Assembly: GCF_937997535.1 (NCBI RefSeq) | Contig: NZ_CALKTT010000003.1 | Location: 1-64,000, forward strand | DNA length: 64,000 nucleotides | Direction: 5' to 3' | Source of the DNA: an uncultured Campylobacter sp. | Lineage (GTDB): Bacteria; Campylobacterota; Campylobacteria; Campylobacterales; Campylobacteraceae | Shown here: piece after piece, positions 42,837-52,741 of the stretch | Numbering within the stretch: the first letter of the stretch is position 1 | Layout: each line of letters starts with the position of its first letter | Made by a program: the position numbers and the translations under genes | Notes under the pieces: generated by a model | What the model was told of the DNA's origin: nothing | Database searches by the model: none | The model's input: only the letters and a program-made list of their open reading frames with translations

Positions 42837-44711
42837 TTATTTTAATCCAAAATTTTGTTTGATGTAGATATGTAAAATATCGATTGCGGCGGGCGTTACG
42901 CCGCTGATCTCGCTAGCGGCAAACAGCGTCGGCGGCGCAAAGCGGCTTAGCTTCTGCACGATCTCGTTACTAAGCCCTCCGATCTTGCTAAAATCGATCT
43001 GCGGCGGGATTGCGACGCCAAGCAGCCCCTTCATCCTCTCGACCTCGGCGCGCTGCATCGCGATGTAGAAATGATACTTGCACTGCGTTAAAATTTCATC
43101 CAAAACCTCATCGCTAAAGCCCTCAAAATGCGGCGCCAGAGCAAGCAGGCCCGCCTTTGAAAAGCCGCTTTGAGAAGCGATTTTTTGCAAGTTGCAGCTT
43201 TGCGAAATGGGCTCTGCGCCGATGCTTTGCAGCAGGCTAAGCGTCTGTTTCGAAGGGGTAATCTGCGTTTTTAGTAAAAATTCCATTCCGCTTTCCACAT
43301 CGAGCTTAAGCTTACGCGCCCTCTCGTAGCTCGCCTCGTCTAAAAGACCGATCTCGCGGCCGTATTCGCTTAGGCGCAGCACGGCGTTGCCCTCGCGCAG
43401 CAGCAGGCGAAATTCCGCGCGCGAAGTAAACATTCGGTAGGGCTCATTCGTGCCTTTGGTAACCAGATCGTCGATCAAAACGCCGATATACGCCTCATCC
43501 CTGCGCAAAACCAAAGGCTGCCGCCCGCGCAAATCAAGCACGGCGTTGATGCCCGCCATCAGCCCCTGCGCCGCGGCCTCCTCGTAGCCAGTGGTGCCGT
43601 TGATCTGGCCTGCCAAAAACAGCCCGTGGATCTTTTTGGTCTCGAGGCTGTGTTTAAGCTCGGTAGGATCGATGAAATCGTACTCGATCGCATAGCCTGG
43701 GCGGACGATTTTAGCATTTTCAAAGCCTCTGATCGTGCGCAAAAACGCAATCTGCACGTCGTAAGGAAGGCTCGTAGAGAGGCCGTTTACGTAATACTCC
43801 GTAGCCTCGCGCGTCTGCGGCTCGACGAAGACGTGATGGCGGTCTCGATTTGGAAATTCATAAATTTTAGTCTCGATGCTCGGGCAGTAGCGCGGGCCGG
43901 TGCTTGAAATTTGCCCCGTAAACATCGGCGCGCGGGCGAAATTTTCGCGGATGATCTCATGCGTGCGCTCGTTCGTGTAGGCGATGAAGCAAGCAAGCTG
44001 CTTCGGCGCAAAATTTTTGCTGCGAAAGCTGAAAGCGCGCGGATTGGCGTCGCCGTCTTGGCGCTCAAGCACGCTAAAATCGATCGTCTTAGCATCGATC
44101 CTCGGGCAGGTACCGGTCTTTAGCCGCCCCATTTGCAGCCCCAGATTTCGCAGCGATTCGGCTAGCTCGACGCTTGCTAGCTCGCCCACGCGCCCCGCTT
44201 GCAGCTTGTTCTCGCCCACGTGAATTAGCCCGTTTAAAAAGGTGCCGGCGGTGATTATCAGATCCTCGGTCTCATAAACGTTTCCAATATGGGTCTTAAC
44301 GCCGCAAATACGCTGCTCGCCACCTCGCTTGCAGGTTAAAATTTCGCTCGCGATCTCCTGGCTTATGTCCAGCCCCTGCGTGTTTAGCAGCAAATTTCGC
44401 ATATAGATGCGGTATTCATCCATATCGATCTGAGCGCGCGAGCCGCGCACGGCGGGGCCCTTGCTCTCGTTTAGTATTCTAAACTGCAGCCCGCATGCAT
44501 CCGCCGCAAGCCCCATCTGACCGCCCAGCGCGTCGATCTCCTTTACCAGATGCCCCTTAGCAAGGCCGCCGATTGCGGGGTTACAGCTCGCAGCGCCGAT
44601 CTGTTCGGCCAAGATCGTAATTAGCAGCGTCTTTGCGCCCATTTTTGCGGCGGCCAAGCTTGCCTCGATGCCCGCGTGCCCGCCGCCCACAACGATAACG
44701 TCGTATTTCAT
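42837..44711 (-). CDS. mnmG: tRNA uridine 5-carboxymethylaminomethyl modification enzyme MnmG (GidA)
   Basis: The 624-residue FAD enzyme works with MnmE to modify U34 of several tRNAs. The dinucleotide loop VVGGGHAGIEASLAAAKMG, the family signature IGGLAKGHLVKEIDALGG, and the second signature around AGQINGTTGYEEAAAQGLMAG are all present. The C-terminal helical domain is complete. MnmE is not in the window. Confidence 0.95.
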   Translation of the reverse strand: MKYDVIVVGGGHAGIEASLAAAKMGAKTLLITILAEQIGAASCNPAIGGLAKGHLVKEIDALGGQMGLAADACGLQFRILNESKGPAVRGSRAQIDMDEYRIYMRNLLLNTQGLDISQEIASEILTCKRGGEQRICGVKTHIGNVYETEDLIITAGTFLNGLIHVGENKLQAGRVGELASVELAESLRNLGLQMGRLKTGTCPRIDAKTIDFSVLERQDGDANPRAFSFRSKNFAPKQLACFIAYTNERTHEIIRENFARAPMFTGQISSTGPRYCPSIETKIYEFPNRDRHHVFVEPQTREATEYYVNGLSTSLPYDVQIAFLRTIRGFENAKIVRPGYAIEYDFIDPTELKHSLETKKIHGLFLAGQINGTTGYEEAAAQGLMAGINAVLDLRGRQPLVLRRDEAYIGVLIDDLVTKGTNEPYRMFTSRAEFRLLLREGNAVLRLSEYGREIGLLDEASYERARKLKLDVESGMEFLLKTQITPSKQTLSLLQSIGAEPISQSCNLQKIASQSGFSKAGLLALAPHFEGFSDEVLDEILTQCKYHFYIAMQRAEVERMKGLLGVAIPPQIDFSKIGGLSNEIVQKLSRFAPPTLFAASEISGVTPAAIDILHIYIKQNFGLK

Positions 44712-44917
44712 TTTTTGCCTTTAAATTTAAAGCCGCAATTTTAGCCAAAATAAAATTTCAAAACGATAAATCGCGCGCAGATGTCGCGGACGAGCCGTCC
44801 GTAAAAGCTACGGCACAAAAGCGGCGCGCGAAGGGCATAAAATTCCGCGTAAAATTTTTAGCGCAAAATTCCTGCGCCTAAATTTCACACGCGAGCTTTG
44901 CTTTAAATTTAGCGTTG

Positions 44918-44945
44918 TATAATTACGCATTTTTTTCAAAAAGGA
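44918..44945 (+). promoter_or_regulatory. Promoter -10 box and ribosome binding site of bioB
   Basis: TATAAT is at 44918-44923 and AAGGA at 44941-44945, three bases before the ATG at 44949. The RBS spacing is short. Confidence 0.55.
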
Positions 44946-44948
44946 TGA

Positions 44949-45941
44949 ATGCTGATAGATAAAGCTTATGTTTGCGCGCTGAAAGATCGCGTGACGGCGG
45001 GCTGCGAGATTGCAAAGGAGGAGGCGCTAGATCTGGCGCAATGCGAGGATTTAGGCGCGCTTTTTACGGCGGCGGATGAGATTAGACGTGAGTTTTGCGG
45101 CGATAAATTTAATCTCTGCACGATCATAAACGTAAAATCGGGGCGCTGTAGCGAGGACTGCAAATACTGCGCGCAGTCGGCGCATTTTAACACGGGTTGC
45201 GAGACTTACGGAATTTTGGGCGAGCGGCAGGTGCTAAGCGCCGCGCTTGCGAACGAAGCCGAGCAGACGCACCGCTTTTCGCTCGTCGCCAGCGGGCGCG
45301 GAATTTCTCAAAAAAGCTCCGATTTGAGAGCATACTGCGCGATCTATGAGCGGCTGCGAAGTAAGACGCGGCTGCATCTGTGCGCCTCGCTAGGGATCGC
45401 CTCAAAGCCCGCACTGGCGCTGCTTAAAGCAAGCGGCGTGCAGACCTATCATCACAATCTCGAGACTTCGCGAAAATTTTATCCGCAGATCTGCACGACG
45501 CACAGCTACGACGATCGCATCCAAACGATACAAAACTGCCGCGCCGTGGGGCTTGACGTATGTAGCGGCGGGATTTTCGGACTGGGCGAAAATATGGAGG
45601 ATCGCATCGATATGGCGCTGCAGCTGCGAGAGCTGGGCGTTAGCTCCGTGCCGATCAATATCCTGACCCCGATCAAGGGCACTCCGCTGCAAAACGCCGC
45701 GCCGCTAGCGCACGATGAAATTTTAAAATCGATCGCGATCTACCGCTTCATCTTGCCGCGTGCGTATCTGCGCTTCGCAGGCGGCAGACGGAATTTAGGC
45801 GAGCATGTGCGCACGGCGCTTGGATGCGGCATCAACTCGGCGCTTACGGGTAATTTCCTGACCACCACCGGCGATAGCATCGCAAGCGATAAGGCGCTTG
45901 TGGCGCAGTGCGGGTTCGACCTCGCAAAGGGCGCGGATTAG
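44949..45941 (+). CDS. bioB: Biotin synthase
   Basis: This radical-SAM enzyme inserts sulfur into dethiobiotin. The [4Fe-4S] motif is CSEDCKYC (Cys 67, 71, 74), inside NVKSGRCSEDCKYCAQSAHF. The [2Fe-2S] ligands and the YHHNLETS and CSGGIFGLGE segments are in place, and the length of 330 is normal. No other biotin gene is adjacent; the gene is divergent from mnmG. Confidence 0.93.
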   Translation: MLIDKAYVCALKDRVTAGCEIAKEEALDLAQCEDLGALFTAADEIRREFCGDKFNLCTIINVKSGRCSEDCKYCAQSAHFNTGCETYGILGERQVLSAALANEAEQTHRFSLVASGRGISQKSSDLRAYCAIYERLRSKTRLHLCASLGIASKPALALLKASGVQTYHHNLETSRKFYPQICTTHSYDDRIQTIQNCRAVGLDVCSGGIFGLGENMEDRIDMALQLRELGVSSVPINILTPIKGTPLQNAAPLAHDEILKSIAIYRFILPRAYLRFAGGRRNLGEHVRTALGCGINSALTGNFLTTTGDSIASDKALVAQCGFDLAKGAD

Positions 45942-45980
45942 CGGCTGCGGGGAATTAAAGATAAAATTTGAAAGGCGACT

Positions 45981-46388
45981 GTGAAGTTAAAATTTTTCTC
46001 TGCCTTGATTTTAGTCGTGTTGCTTTGCGGTTGCTCGCTGCTCTCGCAGGGCGACGAGGAGGCTTCATTCTTGGTGGACGCGAGCGGATGCGATGTCGCA
46101 AGCCCGCTAAGCAAAGAGCAGTCAAACCGCTGCGCGAAGCGGCAAAAAATCGACGCCGAAGTCGCGCGAAAGGCGCAAGAGCAAGCGGTATCGCAAGATA
46201 CGCTTAATTCATTCAGAGCGGACAGCGCGCAAGCACAGCAAAGAGCGCAGGAGAGGTATATCGCCACGCAGCGAAGCCTAATGCAACAGCAAACACAGCA
46301 GCAGCTGGGGCAGATGCAGCAGCTACAAAATATGCGAAATTTACAAAACGAGCAGAACTGGAACAGGCTGCGCAATCTGGAAATATAA
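45981..46388 (+). CDS. Putative lipoprotein with Gln-rich C-terminus
   Basis: The 135-residue protein starts at GTG (45981, GAAAGGC upstream) with a signal peptide ending in the lipobox LLCGC, so the mature protein is probably lipid-anchored. Two further Cys (SGCDVAS and NRCAKRQ) recall small Campylobacter lipoproteins. The C-terminal 60 residues are helical and Gln/Arg/Asn-rich (QQQTQQQLGQMQQLQN). The family is not recognised. It follows bioB by 39 bases and may be co-transcribed. It is the last chromosomal gene before the phage boundary. Confidence 0.75.
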   Translation: MKLKFFSALILVVLLCGCSLLSQGDEEASFLVDASGCDVASPLSKEQSNRCAKRQKIDAEVARKAQEQAVSQDTLNSFRADSAQAQQRAQERYIATQRSLMQQQTQQQLGQMQQLQNMRNLQNEQNWNRLRNLEI

Positions 46389-46761
46389 GTAGCGGCGGGA
46401 TTTAGCCGTGAATTTTACAATTTGATCTAAATTTTAATTCGCGCGACTTTAATTCTAGATCAATTAGCCTCGGTAAAAATATGATGAAATTTTAATCAAC
46501 ATACTACAAAATCAAATGGGGTCTTAAATTTCAAGGGCAAGCAGCTGGATGATAGAAAATTTTAATTGATTTTAAGTGATGAAATGGTGACCCACAGGGG
46601 ATTTGATTATAATATATATATCGCCTAAAATAGGCAATATGTAAATTTTAGTTATACACTTTTTTATACAAAAATTTTAGCAAGTATCTAGCGGGATTTA
46701 TAAATTTTATGAAAAAACCAATTATACCAAAGATGCACAAAATCAAAAGAAAGGGTAGCTA
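46389..46761. other. Spacer with the phage boundary
   Basis: The first 190 bases are chromosomal spacer with AAATTT words. The tRNA-end sequence lies at 46585-46606. After it the DNA becomes very AT-rich (46607-46700, ATAATATATATAT), with a hairpin GCCTA/TAGGC (46623-46627 and 46631-46635, loop AAA) and possible promoter elements for the terminase. Confidence 0.6.
46585..46606 (-). other. Candidate attachment site: 3' end of a tRNA gene
   Basis: Read on the minus strand, the 22 bases divide exactly into a tRNA 3' end: T-loop TCAAAT, T-stem CCCCT, acceptor GTGGGTC, discriminator A, and CCA. The rest of the tRNA is absent. This is the pattern left at the distal end of an element integrated into a tRNA 3' end, so the intact tRNA (acceptor 5' strand GACCCAC) should lie on the minus strand at the far side of the element, beyond 64000. 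Confidence 0.75.
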
Positions 46762-46762
46762 G
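46709..46762 (+). CDS. Possible 17-codon leader ORF before the terminase
   Basis: The ATG at 46709 reads MKKPIIPKMHKIKRKGS and its TAG shares one base with the GTG start of the terminase. The very basic peptide could be a leader that couples translation, or a remnant. No good SD is seen before it. Confidence 0.3.
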   Translation: MKKPIIPKMHKIKRKGS

Positions 46763-48318
46763 TGAAAATTCCTCCAGAGCTCTATTTAAAATTTGCAAAA
46801 GATATAGAACCGGAAATCTTTGAGAACAAAACGCCTAAATTTCACCTGGACGTCCTGAAATTTATCGATGGCGAAGATCAATACAAAGCCGTAGTCATAT
46901 TTCGCGGTAGTGCAAAAACTACACTGCTTAACAAAATTTATGTCGTTAGCAGGCTGTATTTTTATGCAGAGCCTTTCATTATGATAGCTTCCGCAAACGA
47001 TACGAAAGCAAAGCTATTCGTCGAAGCAATAAAAAATTCAATCGATAAAGCGGCCGCCAGAGGCTACGCGATAGAGCGCGGTAAAGTTTGGAACAAAGAC
47101 CGCATAGAGGTCGTCGTTAATCGCGGCAAAAAAGACGGGAACGGAAAAGATATCGAGCGGACCTGTCACGTAGTATCGCTCAGCTCCGGGCAAGATCCGC
47201 GCGGCGCCAACATCGACAACATGCGCCCAACTCTTATCATCATCGATGATTTGGAGAGCAAAGACGGGCAATTCCCAGTTGGAAACAAGGCGAGTCGCCA
47301 AAAGCTTAGAGGTTGGTTTTATGCGGATCTATTGCCCGCCGTGCACCCCGCTCGCGGCAAAGTGGTAGTGTTAGGCACAATTTTGCACGAGGACAGTATC
47401 CTAAACAATATCGTGAACAATGAGAATGTAGAAGAAACCAATAAGCAGGGATGGCGATATATAAAAATTCCCATCATAGAAAACGGCGCGAGCGTATGGC
47501 CGTCGCGCTTCCCTTTATCGCGTATCAAATTGATTCAAAATCAACTCGTCTCAAAAGGGCTTGCAAATGAATTTTACCAGGAATATATGTGCGCGGCGAT
47601 CGATCCACAAAGAGCGATTTTCAAACGCGAGTATTTCCGCTATTTTGAGCATGTAGAATACGACATCGGAGCAGAACCGGAAACGCTAAACATTACGGAC
47701 GGCGTCAATATACGAACGCTGCAAATCAGAAAAGCCACAAATTTAACGCTAGGCGGCGAAAAGGTGGAGCTTGCAAAATGTCAAATTTTTACAACGATCG
47801 ATCTAGCAAGCGCGAATGGCCGCGACCAAACAGCGATGATAACCTCGGCCGTCGATAATAAAAATCGCATATTCATTATAGACATCAGCGCCGGGCACTG
47901 GACGCCGTTTGAAAAAAGCGTCGAGATTATACGAATTTTTCAAATATTCGGCTGCACCAGGATAGGAATCGAAAAAGCTGGAATGCAAAACGATTTTTTC
48001 TATACGATTGACATCATACAAAAAATGACCGGAGTGCGCCTACCCATTGATCAACTTAGTCATGGAGGAAAGGCAAAAAATACGCGCATATCAAACTTAG
48101 AGCCATATTACCGCACCGGGCAAATTTATCACAACGCAGGCATCGATTCAAACACCGAGCTAGAGGCGCAACTCCTTAGCTTCGATAGCGAAGTCGAGAG
48201 CAAAGAGGATGATCTGATGGATGCGCTCGCGTATTTACAACAATATATCGTAGGGCGAGAATTTGACGAGCCGGACTACGAGGACGAGGACTACGAGGGC
48301 GCCGAGGCATGGGCGTGA
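46762..48318 (+). CDS. Phage terminase large subunit
   Basis: The 518-residue protein has the ATPase-nuclease layout of TerL. Walker A is VVIFRGSAKTTLLN at 45-58, with Ala-Lys in place of Gly-Lys as in several phage terminases. Walker B LIIIDD is at 158-163. The RNase H-type nuclease domain has FTTIDLASANGRDQTAM and, at the end, EDDLMDALAYLQQYI. It cuts and packages phage DNA into the head. The start is GTG, just after AAAGGG. No small subunit is adjacent. It reads opposite to the virion genes at 52.9-64 kb. Confidence 0.88.
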   Translation: MKIPPELYLKFAKDIEPEIFENKTPKFHLDVLKFIDGEDQYKAVVIFRGSAKTTLLNKIYVVSRLYFYAEPFIMIASANDTKAKLFVEAIKNSIDKAAARGYAIERGKVWNKDRIEVVVNRGKKDGNGKDIERTCHVVSLSSGQDPRGANIDNMRPTLIIIDDLESKDGQFPVGNKASRQKLRGWFYADLLPAVHPARGKVVVLGTILHEDSILNNIVNNENVEETNKQGWRYIKIPIIENGASVWPSRFPLSRIKLIQNQLVSKGLANEFYQEYMCAAIDPQRAIFKREYFRYFEHVEYDIGAEPETLNITDGVNIRTLQIRKATNLTLGGEKVELAKCQIFTTIDLASANGRDQTAMITSAVDNKNRIFIIDISAGHWTPFEKSVEIIRIFQIFGCTRIGIEKAGMQNDFFYTIDIIQKMTGVRLPIDQLSHGGKAKNTRISNLEPYYRTGQIYHNAGIDSNTELEAQLLSFDSEVESKEDDLMDALAYLQQYIVGREFDEPDYEDEDYEGAEAWA

Positions 48319-49569
48319 ATTCGCGCTGGCAGGACAAAGCAGGCGGACACCGCTCCCGCAGGCGCAAAGCCCTAATGCTTACGCTCGTTTCGCAGATCGT
48401 GGGACAAAAAAATGCAGGCTTAAATTTTAAGCAAATAATAAAATGTGCTCGTATCTTTCGCGAGACAAAAAGCCTAAATTTTGAAATTTTTCTCTACACC
48501 GTCAGTATTGGGCGGAAAATTCCGAGTGGGGTCATAGCCCCCCGTCAAGAGAATAAGCGGGCGCTATCAAAGCCCCACAGCAGCGCGTCTGCAATAGTTT
48601 ATGATATAATCACAGGGCGGGCGCATAGGATTTAAGCAAATAATTATCAAGACCGAGCCGAAATTGCGCGCGAAACTTAAAGCGCTTGCGTCTAAATTTT
48701 CACAGTTTCCTTAAGCGAAAACGGACAAATTCGCGTCATTTTTGCCGCTTGAAACTTAAACTTAATTTTCACGGCTCTTTCAAATGCCTATTTTAGGGCG
48801 TTTTATAAAATTAACTATTGAAAATAATTCTTTTCAAAAATGCGTGTTTTCACGAAATTCGACCCCAGACCCCGCCCCGAACCTTAAGCCGAATTCGCCT
48901 CAATTCGTCCAAGCTTCAGCACCAAAAATCCGCGCTCTGTCCCAAAAACGGAGCGGTGCACCCCCGAAAAACCCGTCGTCCGCCCCAGCCCCGTCGGTAT
49001 TTCCTACTATCTGCTCTGCGAAGCTTCGCGCGCTGGTTCTCGCGCCAAGGTGCATACGTAAGCAGGCGGCGTTGGCGCTTACCCGGCGCGAGCGCACTTG
49101 TGGACTTTAGAGGGCTTCGGCTCGATCAAAGCGGCGCGCCAAGCGCCATATGCCGCTCACGAGCACAGCCCGAGACCGCCTCGAAAGCTTTGTGAATCCG
49201 CGCAGAGATCGCCTATGCTCGTCACGGTCGCAAAATGGGCAGAAGTCGGCTGTTGCCCATCTGCGGCGATAGCTTCGCGGGAGCGCGTAGGATCGGCGGA
49301 ACTGGATCGTTGGGATTTTTTGCTATTTGCGGCAGGGGGATCGTTACGAATGTGTGCGGCGATTGGTGCGCCAATTCGCGCCTGGGCGCTGCACGATGAG
49401 CCGTATCGGCGCGGCAGACCTAAAGCTCCGCGGCTATTTCATCTTTGATGAGCTCTTTGATCTTGTCAGCGAAGATAATTCTCTATTAAGGTTCACAAAG
49501 CTCGCACGCTTGAGTTTTTTTAAAAAAATGGAGTTATAGTATTCATCACTATCTTGCCTGAATTTATAG
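48319..49569. other. Gene-poor 1.25 kb inside the phage
   Basis: No gene is supported. Several plus-strand frames (48309-48635, 48784-49110, 48818-49195, 49098-49448, 49327-49539) overlap in conflicting frames, lack RBS and look like shadow or decayed sequence. A TATAAT at 48605-48610 and a GC-rich stretch at about 48860-49330 are visible. The region may hold the remains of phage genes replaced or damaged when the restriction-modification pair arrived. Confidence 0.5.
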
Positions 49570-51603
49570 CTATGTAAAATTAGGGATATTTTTTTCTTTA
49601 TTAATTATATTAATAAAGTCCGCATAAGACCTATAAGCCCTTTCTATAAGCATATTATATTTTATAACCTCTATATTATAACTTTTAAACACCTCCATGT
49701 CGTCTTTTCTGAATTCAATGGTATTAGCACCATTAACACCAGCGTCTTCTGAAATAATAAAGTATACTTTTATATCTCTGGAGTCTATCATTTTTAAGCT
49801 GCTATCGCTTTGCATTACAGCATCTTTATATTTTCGTATTTGATCTATCATTACTCCAGTAGTAACATTGGCGTGTCCTGTTGGTGTATTCTTTTTTAGT
49901 TCTACTATTATAGGATATGGTTCTTCTGCGACCTTTATTAATAGATCAATATAGTTTTTCTTAAGTTTATTGTTCTTATCAATAGCCTTTAAATATCTAT
50001 TTTTAGTAATTTCAAAGCTTGTACTGGCATTTAAGTCCTGATTCCAGTGCGGGTTTATAAGCCAAGGATGTTTATGCAAATGGTTATTAAAAAAACTTTC
50101 TAATGTATTGTTTTCTTCCATCATTCTTTTTAATTCATTAATAGCAGCGATTCTCTCTTTGACTAGTTCAAAAATATTTATTTCTTCGGAGCGCCCTATT
50201 TTAGACATAAGCTTATTTATAAGTTTGACATAATTTTTATCAATCATATCTATTGAGGATAGGCTTTTTTGTATTTCTGAAAATTCTATATTATCCACAG
50301 TTCTAACTATAGAAGACACGATATTTTGGATTTCATTCTTCTGTATACCCTCGCTTTGATCTGCAAAAGACTTATTAATAAGCAACGCAAGCATTTTTTC
50401 ATTCATCTCTCTTTTATCGTCACTTAACCCATCAAGCCATTTTTTATAGCTTTCGTTTTCTCTTATAAAATCTGGTAATTTTAAAACGGCTTCTTTTTGT
50501 CTGAAATTCGTCCAAAGTTCAGCAAATTTGTTTCTTATTTTTCCTAGTATCTCTATAAATTCTTCAACATATTCATTTGACTGATCTAGTCCATCCCTGC
50601 TTGATGTTATCGGAACCTGCAAAATATCTAACAAAAAATCCGCATGAACTTCACCAACCAAGTATTGATTTGCCATTCTTGCACTACCGCTATTTTTAAA
50701 AATATTTTCATCGGCTATTTTCTTGTTTATATATACGACAGTTGAATTGAAATTATAGTCTTTTGTTTGAAGTTGTCCGGGAGTTAGAACACTGCCAAAC
50801 CAGCCTTTTAGTCCTTTGTTCTTCTCAAAATAGTCTTTTAAATCTTTGCTATTCGTATCATATTTTACTTTTTTGGTTTTATCTATATTTGGGAACATAT
50901 CGTTGATTTCTTCTTCGTTATATCCAAAATAAACAAGGAATTCTATATTTTTATAGTATTCGTGTGTTAGTAAGTCAACTTCCTCTCCATTTAAAAACAC
51001 TTGAAATTTATCAATATGCGAAGCTATATAAAATCTTCTGGATAGCTGTATACTTAAATTTTCATACGCATTTCTACTATTTCTTATAAGATCATCAATC
51101 TTAACTATAAAACCTGATTTGTATTTTGCGTAATCCCTAAGCTCGCAGGGCAAATCATCAACAAAATTATAATCTACCGAGTGGGTTATTTCATCTTTTA
51201 TAAAATCATCATATACTAATTCAAAAGTAAGCCATTGTTTTGAGGATAACGTTTTTGTGTATACTTTATATTTTCCACCTAGACTAAATGCAGCGAGTTT
51301 TCCTATTCCTTTTTGCCCCATTGGAGCTCTTTCGCTTAGATTATTAAACGATTCTTCTATTTGTTTTTCTATACCTATAATCGCATATTTATGTTCTATC
51401 TCATCTAAAGACATCCCTTTTCCATTATCAATAATATATATTTCTCTATTGCTTAGTTTGATATCAACTCTCGTTGCATATGCATCATATGAATTTGCAA
51501 CTAACTCGGCTAGAGCTGGTGGATTACTGCTATACAAGTTTCTTCCTAAATGGGTAGCTACTCGCCCAGCAATAGAAAATTTAATTTGATTGTTACTAGC
51601 CAT
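49570..51603 (-). CDS. GHKL ATPase fused to a PD-(D/E)XK-like nuclease domain (MORC-like restriction protein)
   Basis: The N-terminal Hsp90/MutL-type ATPase has the N-box ELVANSYDA (33-41), G1 IIDNGKGM (57-64) and G2 MGQKGIGKLA (95-104). The S5-like part extends to about residue 360. A helical region leads to a C-terminal domain (about 520-677) with D553, E568 and K570 in YIDLLI and VELKK, the D...ExK pattern of PD-(D/E)XK nucleases. GHKL ATPases coupled to methyltransferases in restriction systems were noted by Iyer, Abhiman and Aravind (MORC origins). It overlaps the methyltransferase gene by 8 bp. The pair is far more AT-rich than the phage genes around it. Confidence 0.8.
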   Translation of the reverse strand: MASNNQIKFSIAGRVATHLGRNLYSSNPPALAELVANSYDAYATRVDIKLSNREIYIIDNGKGMSLDEIEHKYAIIGIEKQIEESFNNLSERAPMGQKGIGKLAAFSLGGKYKVYTKTLSSKQWLTFELVYDDFIKDEITHSVDYNFVDDLPCELRDYAKYKSGFIVKIDDLIRNSRNAYENLSIQLSRRFYIASHIDKFQVFLNGEEVDLLTHEYYKNIEFLVYFGYNEEEINDMFPNIDKTKKVKYDTNSKDLKDYFEKNKGLKGWFGSVLTPGQLQTKDYNFNSTVVYINKKIADENIFKNSGSARMANQYLVGEVHADFLLDILQVPITSSRDGLDQSNEYVEEFIEILGKIRNKFAELWTNFRQKEAVLKLPDFIRENESYKKWLDGLSDDKREMNEKMLALLINKSFADQSEGIQKNEIQNIVSSIVRTVDNIEFSEIQKSLSSIDMIDKNYVKLINKLMSKIGRSEEINIFELVKERIAAINELKRMMEENNTLESFFNNHLHKHPWLINPHWNQDLNASTSFEITKNRYLKAIDKNNKLKKNYIDLLIKVAEEPYPIIVELKKNTPTGHANVTTGVMIDQIRKYKDAVMQSDSSLKMIDSRDIKVYFIISEDAGVNGANTIEFRKDDMEVFKSYNIEVIKYNMLIERAYRSYADFINIINKEKNIPNFT

Positions 51604-52636
51604 TTATATATCCTTCTAAATGTTTTAAGATGCTTTTACCTATATGCTCTCCTAGCTTAGGCGGAACGGCATTGCCTATTTGTTTGGCAATTTTGCGCAT
51701 GCATATTTTTTCATTTTTGTCTATAAATTTATATCCCATTGGAAACGACTGCAATAAGGCTCCTTCTCGTAAAGATATTGCCCTATCTTGCTCTGGATGT
51801 CCAAATCTACCTGTACCATAATTAATAAACTGCGTTGTAAGGGTGGGGGCAACATCATCCCAGCTCATTCTACCATATACCGACTTATAACTTTGCCCAG
51901 TTGCTTTTTTGTAACAATTAGGTAGAATTGCCTCGTCCCAGTCATGCCATGATCCACCAGGTTTGGATTGTTTGATTCTTTGAATATTTATATCTGTTAG
52001 CGTAGGGCTTATATGTAGCCTATCTTTTTTATTATCAACTGCTCCGGCAACTATCTTATCAATTTTATATATCATATCCCTAACGGTTACTTTTTTAAAT
52101 TTGGACTCTAAGAAATCAATATTCCCGAATTTAGATGCCAGAAGTAAAAGCCTCTTTCTTCTTTGTGCTACGCCATAATCGCTAGCATCATGAATCTTAA
52201 AATTTACGCTATAGCCTTGCGCTTTTAAATCGTCTACAAAATCAGCAAAAACCTTTTCTTTTTTAAGCTCTGGAACATTTTCCATTGAAACTATTTGAGG
52301 TGAAGTTTCTTTAATAAGTCTTAAAAAATCATACAATAATCCCCAGTCTTTATGTAACGATCGATCTTTTTTATTTTTCTGGTGCGCTGAAAAAGGCTGG
52401 CAAGGAGCACAACCGACTAAAATTTTGATATTTGCGTCACCAAATAAATTATTGACTTCTTCGCCACCCACTTCACGAATGCTTCTGTGCAAAAATTTTC
52501 CATGATTATTTTGTTCATAGGCAAATTTGCAGCTTTCGTCAAAATCAATTCCAGCTACAACTTCAATGCCGGCCTGGCTGAGCCCATAGGTTAATCCACC
52601 TATACCACAAAATAGATCTACTGCAGATATTTTCAT
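51596..52636 (-). CDS. DNA (cytosine-5) methyltransferase
   Basis: The 346-residue enzyme methylates C5 of cytosine. Motif I is DLFCGIGGLTYGL, motif IV GCAPCQPFS has catalytic Cys79, motif VI is SMENVPEL (118-125), motif VIII QRRKRL starts at 158, motif IX lies near ISLREGALLQSFP, and motif X is QIGNAVPPKLG. The target-recognition region is about 190-280. It is first of the two-gene restriction-modification unit and shares its AT-rich composition. The recognition sequence cannot be deduced. Confidence 0.9.
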   Translation of the reverse strand: MKISAVDLFCGIGGLTYGLSQAGIEVVAGIDFDESCKFAYEQNNHGKFLHRSIREVGGEEVNNLFGDANIKILVGCAPCQPFSAHQKNKKDRSLHKDWGLLYDFLRLIKETSPQIVSMENVPELKKEKVFADFVDDLKAQGYSVNFKIHDASDYGVAQRRKRLLLLASKFGNIDFLESKFKKVTVRDMIYKIDKIVAGAVDNKKDRLHISPTLTDINIQRIKQSKPGGSWHDWDEAILPNCYKKATGQSYKSVYGRMSWDDVAPTLTTQFINYGTGRFGHPEQDRAISLREGALLQSFPMGYKFIDKNEKICMRKIAKQIGNAVPPKLGEHIGKSILKHLEGYING

Positions 52637-52741
52637 TTTTACCCACCGGTTTAAATGTTTAATTATAACTTGAAATAGCTTTTAAAATAATTATTTAAAC
52701 ATAATGTATCTAAAATCATCCAGACAACACGCCTTACGAAT

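Noticed and set aside
48309..48635. 108-codon frame overlapping the terminase end
   Set aside because: The start lies in the terminase tail without an RBS, and the translation is mixed basic and repeat-like. It could be a remnant but is not supported.
49098..49539. Two overlapping plus-strand frames next to the ATPase gene
   Set aside because: They conflict in frame, lack RBS and have Ala/Arg-rich shadow composition. I treat the region as decayed.
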